Assembly: GCA_964573115.1 (NCBI GenBank)
Contig: CAZNIP010000085.1
Span: 1-12,562, forward strand
Length of the DNA: 12,562 nt
Reading direction: 5' to 3'
Source of the DNA: CAYOID01 sp964573115
GTDB taxonomy: Bacteria; Desulfobacterota; Desulfovibrionia; Desulfovibrionales; Desulfothermaceae
The position numbers were made by a program, and so were the translations under genes. The notes under the pieces are model-generated. The model had not been told where the DNA came from, made no database searches, and worked only from the letters and a program-made list of their open reading frames with translations. This document shows positions 1 to 6,818 of the stretch, one piece after another. The first letter of the stretch is position 1. Every line of letters begins with the position of its first letter.

Positions 1-533
1 CCCTGAGTGCGGGGTACGAGTTCGCCCACCGGGACGACTACGAGGGCCGTCAGGTCCTGTCGGACATCAAGGTCGACGCCGACAGCCGGAACATCGAGGA
101 GCTCAAGGTGGAGGCCGATCCGGAGAGGTACCGTCCTCGCAGGACGGAGGAGGAAAAGAGCACTATTGAGTCCAAAGGTTTGACCTTCAAGGATTACGAC
201 GGCCTGATCCAGGACATGGACAAGGGGTCCCTGGTCATCGACGACCTGAACCAGTTCGAGGCCGAGAACCTGGTCAGGCTTCTCAAACCCGACCTGTTCT
301 GCGCTGGAATCAAGGAGAAGTACTCCATCCAGAAGCTCGGCGTGCCCATGAAGCAGCTGCACAGCTACGATTCCGGCGGTCCCTACGCCGGGTTCAGGGG
401 CGCGGTCAACTTCTACCGGGAGATCGACCGGCTGGTGAACAGCAGGGTCTGGTCCTTCATGCAGCCACCCTGGCAGGAGGCCCCGGAGCTCTCGGCCACC
501 TATGTCTCTGAATCAGGATATCAACGAGGATGA
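1..533 (+). CDS. nifD: Nitrogenase MoFe protein alpha chain, C-terminal part (5' end outside window)
   Basis: This is the C-terminal ~176 residues of the alpha subunit of dinitrogenase, which carries the FeMo-cofactor and reduces N2 in the cytoplasm. The frame is open from base 3 and begins LSAGYEFAHRDDYEGR, a typical NifD stretch; the first Met codon at 108 is internal, not a start. The motif KQLHSYDSGGPYAGFRGAVNF contains the His (codon 360-362) equivalent to Azotobacter alpha-His442, the protein ligand of the cofactor Mo. The following LVNSRVWSF tail is NifD-like. The style resembles the anaerobe-type NifD of clostridia and Desulfovibrio rather than the Azotobacter type. The residue four after the His is Ser where I expect Tyr (alpha-446). 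The TGA at 531-533 lies 4 bases before the preferred nifK start, so the two are translationally coupled. Confidence 0.96.
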   Translation, partial: LSAGYEFAHRDDYEGRQVLSDIKVDADSRNIEELKVEADPERYRPRRTEEEKSTIESKGLTFKDYDGLIQDMDKGSLVIDDLNQFEAENLVRLLKPDLFCAGIKEKYSIQKLGVPMKQLHSYDSGGPYAGFRGAVNFYREIDRLVNSRVWSFMQPPWQEAPELSATYVSESGYQRG

Positions 534-537
534 CCCT

Positions 538-1914
538 ATGCTGCTCAGACACACACCCCAGGAGATCACCGACCGAAAGGCCCTGACCGTCAACCCGGCC
601 AAGACCTGCCAGCCCATTGGAGCCATGTACGCGGCCCTGGGCATCCACGGCTGCCTGCCTCACAGTCACGGCTCACAGGGCTGCTGCGCCTACCACCGAA
701 GCACCCTGACCAGGCACTACAAGGAGCCGGTGCCCGCCGCAACGAGCTCCTTCACCGAGGGGGCGTCGGTCTTTGGAGGGCAGGCCAACCTGATCCAGGC
801 CATCGACACCATCTTCTCGGTCTACGACCCGGACGTCATCGCCGTGCACACCACCTGCCTGTCCGAGACCATTGGCGACGACCTGGGACAGATCGCGGAA
901 AAGGCCAGGAAAGAAGGAAAGGTCCCGGACAGCAAGCATGTCGTCGGGGCCTCGACGCCGAGCTACGTCGGCTCCCACGTGACGGGGTTCTCCAACATGG
1001 TCAAGGCCACCCTCCAGGGCCTGGCTGAAAAGACAGGTCGGCGCAACGGCCGGGTGAATATCCTCCCGGGCTGGGTCGAACCCGCGGACATGGAGGAGAT
1101 CAAACGGTTGGCCGGGCTCATCGGGGTTGACCCGATCATGATCCCCGACACCTCGGGTATCCTGAACGGACCCCTTTCCGGGGAATACGCCATGTTTCCC
1201 AAAGGGGGGACTCCCATTGCGGACATCAAGGCAGCCGGGGACGCCATCGGGACCCTGGCCATGGGTCAGATGTGCTCTTTTGAACCGGGTCGCTGGCTCG
1301 ACTCCCAGTTCAAGATTCCCTGCGAGGTCTTGGACATGCCCTTCGGCCTCAAGGCCACCGATCGTTTCGTGGACACCCTGCGAAAGGTCGCCGGGATGAC
1401 CGTCCCCGAGGAAATCATGCATGAAAGGGGGCAGCTCGTGGACATGATCGCGGACATGCACCAGTACCTCTACCACCGCAGCGTGGCCCTGGTCGGGGAC
1501 CCCGATCAGGTTTCGGCCATGACCGAGTTTCTCGTCTCCATGGACATGCACCCTGTGCATGTCATGACCGGAACCCCTGGCAAGGATTTTGACCGGCGCA
1601 TCCGGGAGCTGACCTCCGGAATGCCTGAAGAGGCCAACATCCGGTCTGGTGGCGATCTGTTCCTCTTTCACCAGTGGATCAAGAATCGACCCGTGGACCT
1701 GGTCATTGGCAACACGTACTCCAAGTACATCGCCCGGGACGAGGACATCCCCCTGCTCCGCTGGGGATTCCCCATCCTTGACCGGGTCGGGCACCAGTAC
1801 TTCCCCACCGTGGGTTACAGGGGGGGGCTGCGCCTGCTGGAGAAGATCCTCGACGCCCTCCTGGATCGCAAGGACCGGGATGACCCGGAGGAGAGCTTCG
1901 AGCTGGTCCTGTAG
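538..1914 (+). CDS. nifK: Nitrogenase MoFe protein beta chain
   Basis: Beta subunit of dinitrogenase; with NifD it forms the alpha2beta2 MoFe protein and contributes three ligands to the P-cluster. It is 458 residues long. With the start at 538 the P-cluster cysteines are C24 (NPAKTCQPIG), C49 (HGSQGCCAYHR) and C107 (HTTCLSETIGDD). The spacings of 25 and 58 match Azotobacter C70/C95/C153 exactly, so about 46 N-terminal residues are absent, as is usual for anaerobe-type NifK. STPSYVGSHVTGF is the conserved segment containing the beta-Ser188 region. The start at 538 is chosen because GAGGA at 526-530 is correctly spaced and the protein begins MLLRHTPQEI as in relatives. An in-frame ATG at 502 would add 12 residues but overlaps nifD and its nearest GGAGG is about 20 bases away. 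It is the second gene of the visible operon. Confidence 0.97.
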   Translation: MLLRHTPQEITDRKALTVNPAKTCQPIGAMYAALGIHGCLPHSHGSQGCCAYHRSTLTRHYKEPVPAATSSFTEGASVFGGQANLIQAIDTIFSVYDPDVIAVHTTCLSETIGDDLGQIAEKARKEGKVPDSKHVVGASTPSYVGSHVTGFSNMVKATLQGLAEKTGRRNGRVNILPGWVEPADMEEIKRLAGLIGVDPIMIPDTSGILNGPLSGEYAMFPKGGTPIADIKAAGDAIGTLAMGQMCSFEPGRWLDSQFKIPCEVLDMPFGLKATDRFVDTLRKVAGMTVPEEIMHERGQLVDMIADMHQYLYHRSVALVGDPDQVSAMTEFLVSMDMHPVHVMTGTPGKDFDRRIRELTSGMPEEANIRSGGDLFLFHQWIKNRPVDLVIGNTYSKYIARDEDIPLLRWGFPILDRVGHQYFPTVGYRGGLRLLEKILDALLDRKDRDDPEESFELVL

Positions 1915-2176
1915 TGTGATGTCCTCGAAATGGATATGAATTCATTTCGCGGAAGATCGCATCGCTGAAAAACGCTGTTTTCAGCTCGCATCGCCATTGG
2001 CGGCGTGGACGGCCTGCTGGCCGGCGAGTGTCGCGTCTCTGGGCCTCCATTCTCTTGAGCTTTATTGGCAGACGCGACACTCGCTGTTCTCCTGTCTCGA
2101 CTCATCTCAGCTTCGAGAACCCGTAGCACCTGCTGAAGATGCAGGTCCATCACCCAAGAACACCAAGGAGTCAACA
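1915..2176. other. Hairpin-rich spacer between nifK and the ferredoxin gene
   Basis: This 262-base spacer has no convincing reading frame but contains seven successive inverted repeats. They are: CGAAATG/CATTTCG (1926-1932/1943-1949, around the palindrome ATGAATTCAT); GCTGAAAA/TTTTCAGC (1964-1971/1978-1985); CGCC/GGCG (1992-1995/1999-2002); GGCC/GGCC (2011-2014/2019-2022); a perfect 15-bp pair (2024-2038/2070-2084); GTTCTC/GAGAAC (2086-2091/2115-2120); and ACCTGC/GCAGGT (2128-2133/2141-2146). TCGCATCGC also occurs twice as a direct repeat (1957-1965 and 1986-1994). I infer a structured mRNA region (processing, stability or attenuation between nifDK and downstream genes) or an inserted palindromic repeat element. 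No clear -24/-12 sigma-54 promoter was found in it. The ferredoxin SD AAGGAG lies at 2165-2170. Confidence 0.75.
2024..2084. repeat. Perfect 15-bp inverted repeat with 31-base loop
   Basis: Arm GCGAGTGTCGCGTCT at 2024-2038 is the exact reverse complement of AGACGCGACACTCGC at 2070-2084. Inside the loop, GCC at 2043-2045 can pair with GGC at 2067-2069, extending the stem across a bulge. No U-tract follows, so it is not a classical intrinsic terminator. It is the longest perfect inverted repeat I noticed in the window and lies within an operon, which fits an RNA stability or processing stem or a mobile palindromic repeat. Confidence 0.85.
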
Positions 2177-2494
2177 ATGCCCGTCCCGGAACGTCAAATC
2201 CTCGTCTGCCAGAGCTTTCGCTCCGGCGGCGACCCCAAGGGTGTCTGCCACAAGCAGACCAGCGGCTTTCTGCAGTACATCGAGGAAGAGATCATCGACC
2301 GGGGTCTCGACTGCCTGGTCAGCGCCACGACCTGCCTCAAGCAGTGCGACGCCGGTCCGATCCTGGTCGTCCAGCCCGAAAACTGGTGGTTCAAGCACGT
2401 GAACAGCCTTGAAGCCATTGACGCCATTCTGGACGGGCTGGAAGACGGAGAACCGGCCAGGGACCACCTTTTGAGCTCCTGCGAAGCTGCTTGA
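2177..2494 (+). CDS. Nif-associated thioredoxin-like [2Fe-2S] ferredoxin
   Basis: A 105-residue [2Fe-2S] protein of the thioredoxin-like ferredoxin family (Shethna FeSI / Clostridium pasteurianum 2Fe-2S ferredoxin type). Four cysteines are placed as family ligands: C11 (ILVCQSF), C24 (PKGVCHK), C53 and C57 (TTCLKQCDAGP), with a CX12C then CX3C arrangement. The following GPILVVQPENWWF strand is family-typical. Homologues of this type are encoded in nif clusters, and the clostridial protein is known to interact with the MoFe protein, so an electron-transfer or protective role at nitrogenase is likely; the exact partner is inferred. The ATG at 2177 is chosen for AAGGAG at 2165-2170. The in-frame extension upstream runs through the hairpin-rich spacer and is not credible coding. 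It lies between nifK and nifE, both on the + strand. Confidence 0.92.
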   Translation: MPVPERQILVCQSFRSGGDPKGVCHKQTSGFLQYIEEEIIDRGLDCLVSATTCLKQCDAGPILVVQPENWWFKHVNSLEAIDAILDGLEDGEPARDHLLSSCEAA

Positions 2495-2527
2495 TGGGAA
2501 GCATGATCCCTGATCGAACCTGCTCAT

Positions 2528-2549
2528 TGCAGCCCTGTTCAGGGCTGCA
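2528..2549. repeat. 10-bp inverted repeat in ferredoxin-nifE spacer
   Basis: TGCAGCCCTG (2528-2537) and CAGGGCTGCA (2540-2549) are exact reverse complements separated by TT, and would form a strong GC-rich hairpin 33 bases after the ferredoxin stop. Only ATTTCG follows, so termination is possible but unlikely to be complete. Two further small hairpins fill the rest of the spacer up to the nifE ribosome-binding site: ACCATC/GATGGT at 2562-2567/2569-2574, and GTTCAGC/GCTGAAC at 2573-2579/2590-2596. Confidence 0.75.
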
Positions 2550-2612
2550 TTTCGAACCGTCACCATCCGATGGTTCAGCACAGCCTCAGGCTGAACTGCC
2601 AAGGAGCGCACC

Positions 2613-3995
2613 ATGAACAGTACGGTTTTGCACGAACGCCAGGCCCATATCCATACCGCCGGGGACGGCCCCATCGACATGGCCTGCAACCGGGAGTCCC
2701 TGGCCGGGGCGGTGAGCCAGCGGGCCTGCGTCTTCTGCGGGTCCAGAGTGGTCCTCTACCCCATTGCCGACGCCCTGCACCTGGTGCACGGTCCGGTGGG
2801 CTGCGCCGTCTACACCTGGGACATCCGCGGGGCGCTGTCCAGCGGGCCGGAACTGCACAGGATGTCCTTCTCCACCGACCTCCAGGAAAAGGACGTCATC
2901 TTCGGCGGCGAGCCCAAGCTCGAGGCAGCCCTGGAAGAGCTCATCGAGCTGCACCAGCCCAAGGCGGCCTTTGTCTACTCCACCTGCATCGTGGGCATCA
3001 TCGGCGACGACCTCCAAGCGGTCTGCAAAAGGGTTGAAAGCAAAGCCAACATCCCTGTCCTGCCGGTGATCTCCGAAGGGTTCAAGGGCAACAAGAGGGC
3101 CGGCTACAGGGCCGCCTGCGAGGCCATGTTCCAGCTCGTGGGAACCGGGGACACCAGAGGCGTCTCTCCGGTTTCCATCAACATTCTCGGTGACTTCAAC
3201 CTGGCGGGGGAAATCTGGATCATCAGGGAGTACTATCGCCGCATGGGGGTCGAGGTGGTGGCCAACATCACCGGCGACGGCCGGGTGGCGGACATTGCCA
3301 GGTCTCACGGGGCTGCCCTGAACCTGGTCCAATGCTCCGGGGCGACTCTTGAGCTGGCGGAGATGATGCACCGGGACTTTGGAACGCCCTCCATCCGCGT
3401 CTCCTACCTGGGCATCGAGGACATGGCCGACTCCCTGTATCAGGTGGCCGAATTCTTCAAGGACCATGACCCCGGAATCCTTGCCCGGACCGAAGAGCTC
3501 GTTCGGGAGGAGCTCGACGCCCTCATTCCCGAGCTCCAGGCCTATCGCCGGGACCTGGAGGGCAAAAAAGCCGCCCTGTATGTGGGAGGGGCCTTCAAGG
3601 CCTTTTCCCTGATCAAGGCCTTCAGGCATCTGGGCATGAACGTCGTCCTGGCCGGCTCCCAGACCGGAACGAAAGAAGACTATGCCGAGCTGGCCGAAAT
3701 CTGCGACCCTGGAACGATCATCGTGGACGACGCCAATCCCCTGGAGCTCTCGACGTTCATCAAGGACAAGGACGTGGACATCTTCGTGGGCGGGGTCAAG
3801 GAACGGCCCATTGCCTACAAGCTGGGGATCGGATTCTGCGACCACAACCATGAACGAAAGCTGTCCCTGGCCGGGTTCTCGGGAATGCTCAACTTCGCCC
3901 GGGAGATTCACGCCTCGGTCATGAGCCCGGTCTGGAGCTTCGTCCCCAGACGTTCGCCCGGGCCGGACAAACCCTTGTCAGGAGGCTGCCCATGA
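2613..3995 (+). CDS. nifE: Nitrogenase FeMo-cofactor scaffold protein NifE
   Basis: NifE pairs with NifN in the NifEN scaffold, which receives NifB-co and matures it (Mo and homocitrate insertion) before transfer to apo-NifDK. The protein is 460 residues, of usual length. It has the NifDK-like fold with P-cluster-type cysteines C39 (RACVFCGSR), C64 (HGPVGCAVYTWD) and C125 (YSTCIVGIIGDD), equivalent to Azotobacter NifE C37/C62/C124, and C241 in VQCSGATLEL equivalent to C250 near the cofactor-precursor site. VHGPVGCAVYTWDIRG and NILGDFNLAGE are NifE-typical and distinguish it from NifD. The start at 2613 follows AAGGAG at 2601-2606. Its TGA overlaps the nifN ATG (ATGA at 3992-3995), indicating coupled synthesis in equal amounts. 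Confidence 0.96.
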   Translation: MNSTVLHERQAHIHTAGDGPIDMACNRESLAGAVSQRACVFCGSRVVLYPIADALHLVHGPVGCAVYTWDIRGALSSGPELHRMSFSTDLQEKDVIFGGEPKLEAALEELIELHQPKAAFVYSTCIVGIIGDDLQAVCKRVESKANIPVLPVISEGFKGNKRAGYRAACEAMFQLVGTGDTRGVSPVSINILGDFNLAGEIWIIREYYRRMGVEVVANITGDGRVADIARSHGAALNLVQCSGATLELAEMMHRDFGTPSIRVSYLGIEDMADSLYQVAEFFKDHDPGILARTEELVREELDALIPELQAYRRDLEGKKAALYVGGAFKAFSLIKAFRHLGMNVVLAGSQTGTKEDYAELAEICDPGTIIVDDANPLELSTFIKDKDVDIFVGGVKERPIAYKLGIGFCDHNHERKLSLAGFSGMLNFAREIHASVMSPVWSFVPRRSPGPDKPLSGGCP

Positions 3996-5344
3996 CTGAC
4001 AGCAACTACGTGTCCACCACCAACGCCTGCAAGCTGTGCACCCCCCTGGGTGCAGCCCTGGCCTTCAAGGGGGTTGAAGGGGCTGTGCCCTTCCTCCACG
4101 GCTCCCAGGGCTGCGCCACCTACATGCGCCGGTACATCATCAGCCACTTCCGGGAACCCATGGACATCGCCTCCTCCAGCCTGGGGGAGAAGCAGGCCGT
4201 CTACGGTGGCGGGCCCAACCTGAAAAAGGGCCTTCTGAACGTCATGTCCAAGTACCGCCCCACCCTGGTGGGTGTGGCCTCGACCTGCCTGACCGAAACC
4301 ATTGGCGACGATCTGCCGATGATCCTTCATGAGTTTCGCTCCGAGTTCAGTGACATGGACCTGCCCGAACTGGTCAGGGTCTCCACCCCGAGCTACTCCG
4401 GCACGCACATGGACGGATGGTGTGGGGCGGTCAAGGCCTTGAGTGACCAGCTCTGCACGGAAAAAGGGCCGCCAAACCAGGGGGTGAACCTCTTCCCCAG
4501 CCTGATCTCTTCCGAGGACACGAGGCACCTCAAGGAGATCGTCCTGGCCTTTGGTCTGGAGGCCACCATCCTCCCGGACATCTCCCAGTCTCTGGACGGC
4601 CCGGCCCTGGAGGACTACGCCCTGATTCCCACCGGAGGCACCCCTGTCTCCTCGATCAGGGCCATGTCCGGTTCCCTGGCCAGCATCGAGCTCGGCAGGT
4701 GCTTTCCAGAGGCCAGCGGGGGACATTCTCTGCAGTCCCGGTTCGGAGTGGACCTGCACAGAATCGGCCTGCCCATCGGACTCAGGGAGACCGATCGATT
4801 CTTCGAGGTGCTGGCCGCCGTGTCCGGAAAGGCGGTGCCGGACCCTTTCCTCCTGGAGCGGGGCCGGCTCATCGATGCCTATGTGGACGGGCACAAGATC
4901 GTCTTTGGCCAGCGGGCGGTGATCTTTGGCGAAGAAGATCTTGTGGTCGGCCTCTGTTCACTGCTGGCCGAAATGGGCATTGATGTCGTCCTGGCGGCCA
5001 CAGGATCCCAGAGTCGATTGTTCCCGGTCGCCATCCAGGAGGTGACTGAGGGCCTGGGCAGAGCAACACCCCTGATCAGGAGCGGGGTCGACTTCCAGGA
5101 CATCGCCAGGGACATGGATCAACTCCAGCCCGATCTCCTGGTGGGGCACAGCAAGGGCTACCCCTATGCCAGGGAAAGGGGAATCCCCCTGGTCCGGGTC
5201 GGATTCCCGATCCACGACCGGTTTGGGGGACAGAGGGTCAAGCATCTCGGATACTCAGGTGCCCAAAGCCTCTACGACCGCATCGCCAATGCGGTCCTGG
5301 CCCGCAGGCAGTCCGAAAGCCCGGTGGGCTACGGCTATATGTGA
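3992..5344 (+). CDS. nifN: Nitrogenase FeMo-cofactor scaffold protein NifN
   Basis: Beta-like partner of NifE in the NifEN scaffold complex. It is 450 residues, begins in the nifE stop codon and has AGGAGG at 3980-3985. It resembles NifK overall (HGSQGCATYMRRYIISHFREP, STPSYSGTHMDGW) but follows nifE and carries NifN-type segments. Cysteines C16 (CKLCTPLGAA), C41 (HGSQGC) and C99 (STCLTETIGDD) have spacings of 25 and 58, identical to NifK P-cluster ligands. Azotobacter NifN keeps only the equivalent of C41 (its C44), so this protein has a fuller metal-ligand set. An additional Cys lies at position 13. The TGA ends at 5344, 72 bases before nifB. Confidence 0.95.
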   Translation: MTDSNYVSTTNACKLCTPLGAALAFKGVEGAVPFLHGSQGCATYMRRYIISHFREPMDIASSSLGEKQAVYGGGPNLKKGLLNVMSKYRPTLVGVASTCLTETIGDDLPMILHEFRSEFSDMDLPELVRVSTPSYSGTHMDGWCGAVKALSDQLCTEKGPPNQGVNLFPSLISSEDTRHLKEIVLAFGLEATILPDISQSLDGPALEDYALIPTGGTPVSSIRAMSGSLASIELGRCFPEASGGHSLQSRFGVDLHRIGLPIGLRETDRFFEVLAAVSGKAVPDPFLLERGRLIDAYVDGHKIVFGQRAVIFGEEDLVVGLCSLLAEMGIDVVLAATGSQSRLFPVAIQEVTEGLGRATPLIRSGVDFQDIARDMDQLQPDLLVGHSKGYPYARERGIPLVRVGFPIHDRFGGQRVKHLGYSGAQSLYDRIANAVLARRQSESPVGYGYM

Positions 5345-5375
5345 ACATGGAACACTCTCGTCTTTGTTCAAGGTT

Positions 5376-5410
5376 TTCACTGCACAGCCCTGGGCTGCAC
5401 ACAAGGAGGT
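5376..5410 (+). promoter_or_regulatory. nifB leader: hairpin followed by strong Shine-Dalgarno
   Basis: CAGCCC (5385-5390) and GGGCTG (5392-5397) form a compact inverted repeat directly before AAGGAGGT at 5403-5410, which lies 6 bases ahead of the GTG start of nifB. GTGAA at the nifN end (5341-5345) can also pair with TTCAC (5376-5380). The strong SD supports the GTG as the real start. The hairpin core resembles the stem at 2528-2549, so a shared translational or RNA-stability role is possible (inference). Confidence 0.6.
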
Positions 5411-5416
5411 CTTGCC

Positions 5417-6688
5417 GTGACATCCAGAGACCCGAAACTTCACCCCTGCTTCAACCCCAAGTCAGCATCCGGACACGGGCGGGTCCACCTCCCGGTGGCC
5501 CCCAGGTGCAATATCTCCTGCAACTACTGCAGCAGGGTCTTCGACTGCCCCAATGAATCGCGCCCAGGGGTGGCCAGTGCCGTGCTCCTCCCCAAACAGG
5601 CCCTGAAGTACCTTCATCAGGTCCTGGCCAGGGAACCGCGAATCAGCGTCGTGGGCATCGCCGGTCCTGGGGATCCTTTTGCCAATGGCGGCAGGGTCAT
5701 GAAAACCCTGGAGCTCATTCGGGGGACCTATCCAGGGCTGCTGTTTTGCCTGTCATCAAACGGGCTGAACCTTCCACGACACCTGGACCGCCTCGGCGAG
5801 CTCGGAGTCTCCCACCTGACCGTGACCATGAACAGCGTGGATCCTGCTGTTGGAGCCCGGATCCATCCCTGGGTCAGAGAGGGCAAGGTGGTCTTCAAAG
5901 GCAAACAGGGGGCGGAGCTGCTCATCCAGAGACAGCTGGAAGCCATTCAGGGACTGAAGGCGCAGGGGATCGCCGTCAAAGTCAACACCATCCTCATCCC
6001 AGGCGTGAACACCCACCATGTGGTCGAGGTCTCCAGAACCGTGGCCGGCCTGGGTGCAGACATGCAAAACCTCATCCCGCTCAAGCCCACAGCCGACACT
6101 CCCTTTGCCTCCTTTCCGGAGATGGACAGGGAGGCCGTGACCGCCCTGCGCAGGGACTGCGGCCACCACATTAACCAGATGACCCATTGCCGGCGCTGCC
6201 GTGCAGACGCCGTGGGACTGCTGGCCCAGGACCGAACGTCAGCGCTCCGCCCCGCCCTCAAGGCCTGTTCGGCAGAACCGGCCCAAGACCTGGCTGATCC
6301 AAGACCTTATGTGGCTGTGGCCACCAGGGAAGGCCGACTGGTCAACCTCCATCTCGGAAAGGCGTCCAGGCTGCAGATCTGGACAGCCACGGACAAGGGT
6401 TTCGAGATCGTGGAAGAACGGGAAACACCCCTGGCCTTGTCCGGGGACAATCGCTGGACCCTGCTGGCTGACCTGCTGAGCGACTGCCGGGCTGTTCTGG
6501 CCCAGGCCGCGGGCGAGAACCCCAAGCAAGCCCTGAAAGCCCGGGGAACCGCTGTGGCACTGGCCAGCGGACTGATCGAGGACGGGCTGCGGGAGATCTT
6601 CGGTGCAGGGAACCTCAAGCGGCTCAAAGGAAGAAAAGACGGCATCGCCGGGGGCTGCCGGCTTGGGAGCGGCACGCTCTGCGGATAG
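5417..6688 (+). CDS. nifB: NifB, radical SAM FeMo-cofactor precursor synthase with C-terminal NifX-like domain
   Basis: NifB fuses two [4Fe-4S] clusters with insertion of carbide and sulfide to make NifB-co, the 8Fe core supplied to NifEN. The 423-residue protein starts at GTG after AAGGAGGT. The N-terminal HPCFN and GHGRVHLPVAP lead into the radical SAM motif CNISCNYC (C31, C35, C38), followed by the family motif DCPNESRPGV with C44. HCRRCRADAVGLL gives C258 and C261, the conserved pair before the domain boundary. From about residue 298 (YVAVATREGRLVNLHLGKA) to 400 lies a NifX/NafY-type cofactor-binding domain, with DCRAVLAQAAGENPKQAL and GLIEDGL typical of NifB-NifX fusions. The tail GGCRLGSGTLCG holds two Cys as in other fused NifB proteins. 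There is no separate nifX in the window, so this domain probably covers cofactor handling. Confidence 0.96.
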   Translation: MTSRDPKLHPCFNPKSASGHGRVHLPVAPRCNISCNYCSRVFDCPNESRPGVASAVLLPKQALKYLHQVLAREPRISVVGIAGPGDPFANGGRVMKTLELIRGTYPGLLFCLSSNGLNLPRHLDRLGELGVSHLTVTMNSVDPAVGARIHPWVREGKVVFKGKQGAELLIQRQLEAIQGLKAQGIAVKVNTILIPGVNTHHVVEVSRTVAGLGADMQNLIPLKPTADTPFASFPEMDREAVTALRRDCGHHINQMTHCRRCRADAVGLLAQDRTSALRPALKACSAEPAQDLADPRPYVAVATREGRLVNLHLGKASRLQIWTATDKGFEIVEERETPLALSGDNRWTLLADLLSDCRAVLAQAAGENPKQALKARGTAVALASGLIEDGLREIFGAGNLKRLKGRKDGIAGGCRLGSGTLCG

Positions 6689-6735
6689 CTGCCCTTCGCA
6701 GGATGCCTTTCAGGAGCCAGAATCCAGGAGAGGGG

Positions 6736-6792
6736 ATGATCAAAGATGTCCACCCTGGGATTGACGCCAAGCACCTTGATCTGACGTCGTGA
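6736..6792 (+). CDS. Possible 18-residue leader or remnant peptide
   Basis: ATG at 6736 opens an 18-codon frame (MIKDVHPGIDAKHLDLTS, stop 6790-6792) just after an excellent SD-like run AGGAGAGGGG (6726-6735). It lies in the 130-base gap between nifB and the next gene, whose ATG is 27 bases past its stop. I do not recognise the peptide. It could be a translated leader coupling to the downstream gene, the broken start of a lost gene, or chance; only the ribosome-binding site and position support it. Confidence 0.35.
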   Translation: MIKDVHPGIDAKHLDLTS

Positions 6793-6818
6793 ATGAACAC
6801 CTCACAAGGAGAGACACC

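Noticed and set aside
502..537. Upstream ATG as the nifK start
   Set aside because: The nearest GGAGG is about 20 bases away and it overlaps nifD; the ATG at 538 has GAGGA at correct spacing and gives the N-terminus expected for anaerobe-type NifK.
673..1794. Long antisense reading frame opposite nifK (373 codons)
   Set aside because: It is a shadow of the GC-rich codon use of nifK: rich in His, Gly, Asp and Val, with no recognisable domain and no independent ribosome-binding context.
1999..2013. TTGGC-containing stretch tested as a sigma-54 promoter in the nifK-ferredoxin spacer
   Set aside because: The GC element is not at the required spacing, and the match is only by one shifted base in a GC-rich region.
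2024..2084. Intrinsic terminator after nifK
   Set aside because: The 15-bp stem has a 31-base loop and no following T-run, and the downstream genes complete the same pathway on the same strand.
2586..3911. 441-codon antisense frame opposite nifE
   Set aside because: Same shadow effect; nifE has clear family motifs on the + strand over the entire span, and the antisense product has no motif.
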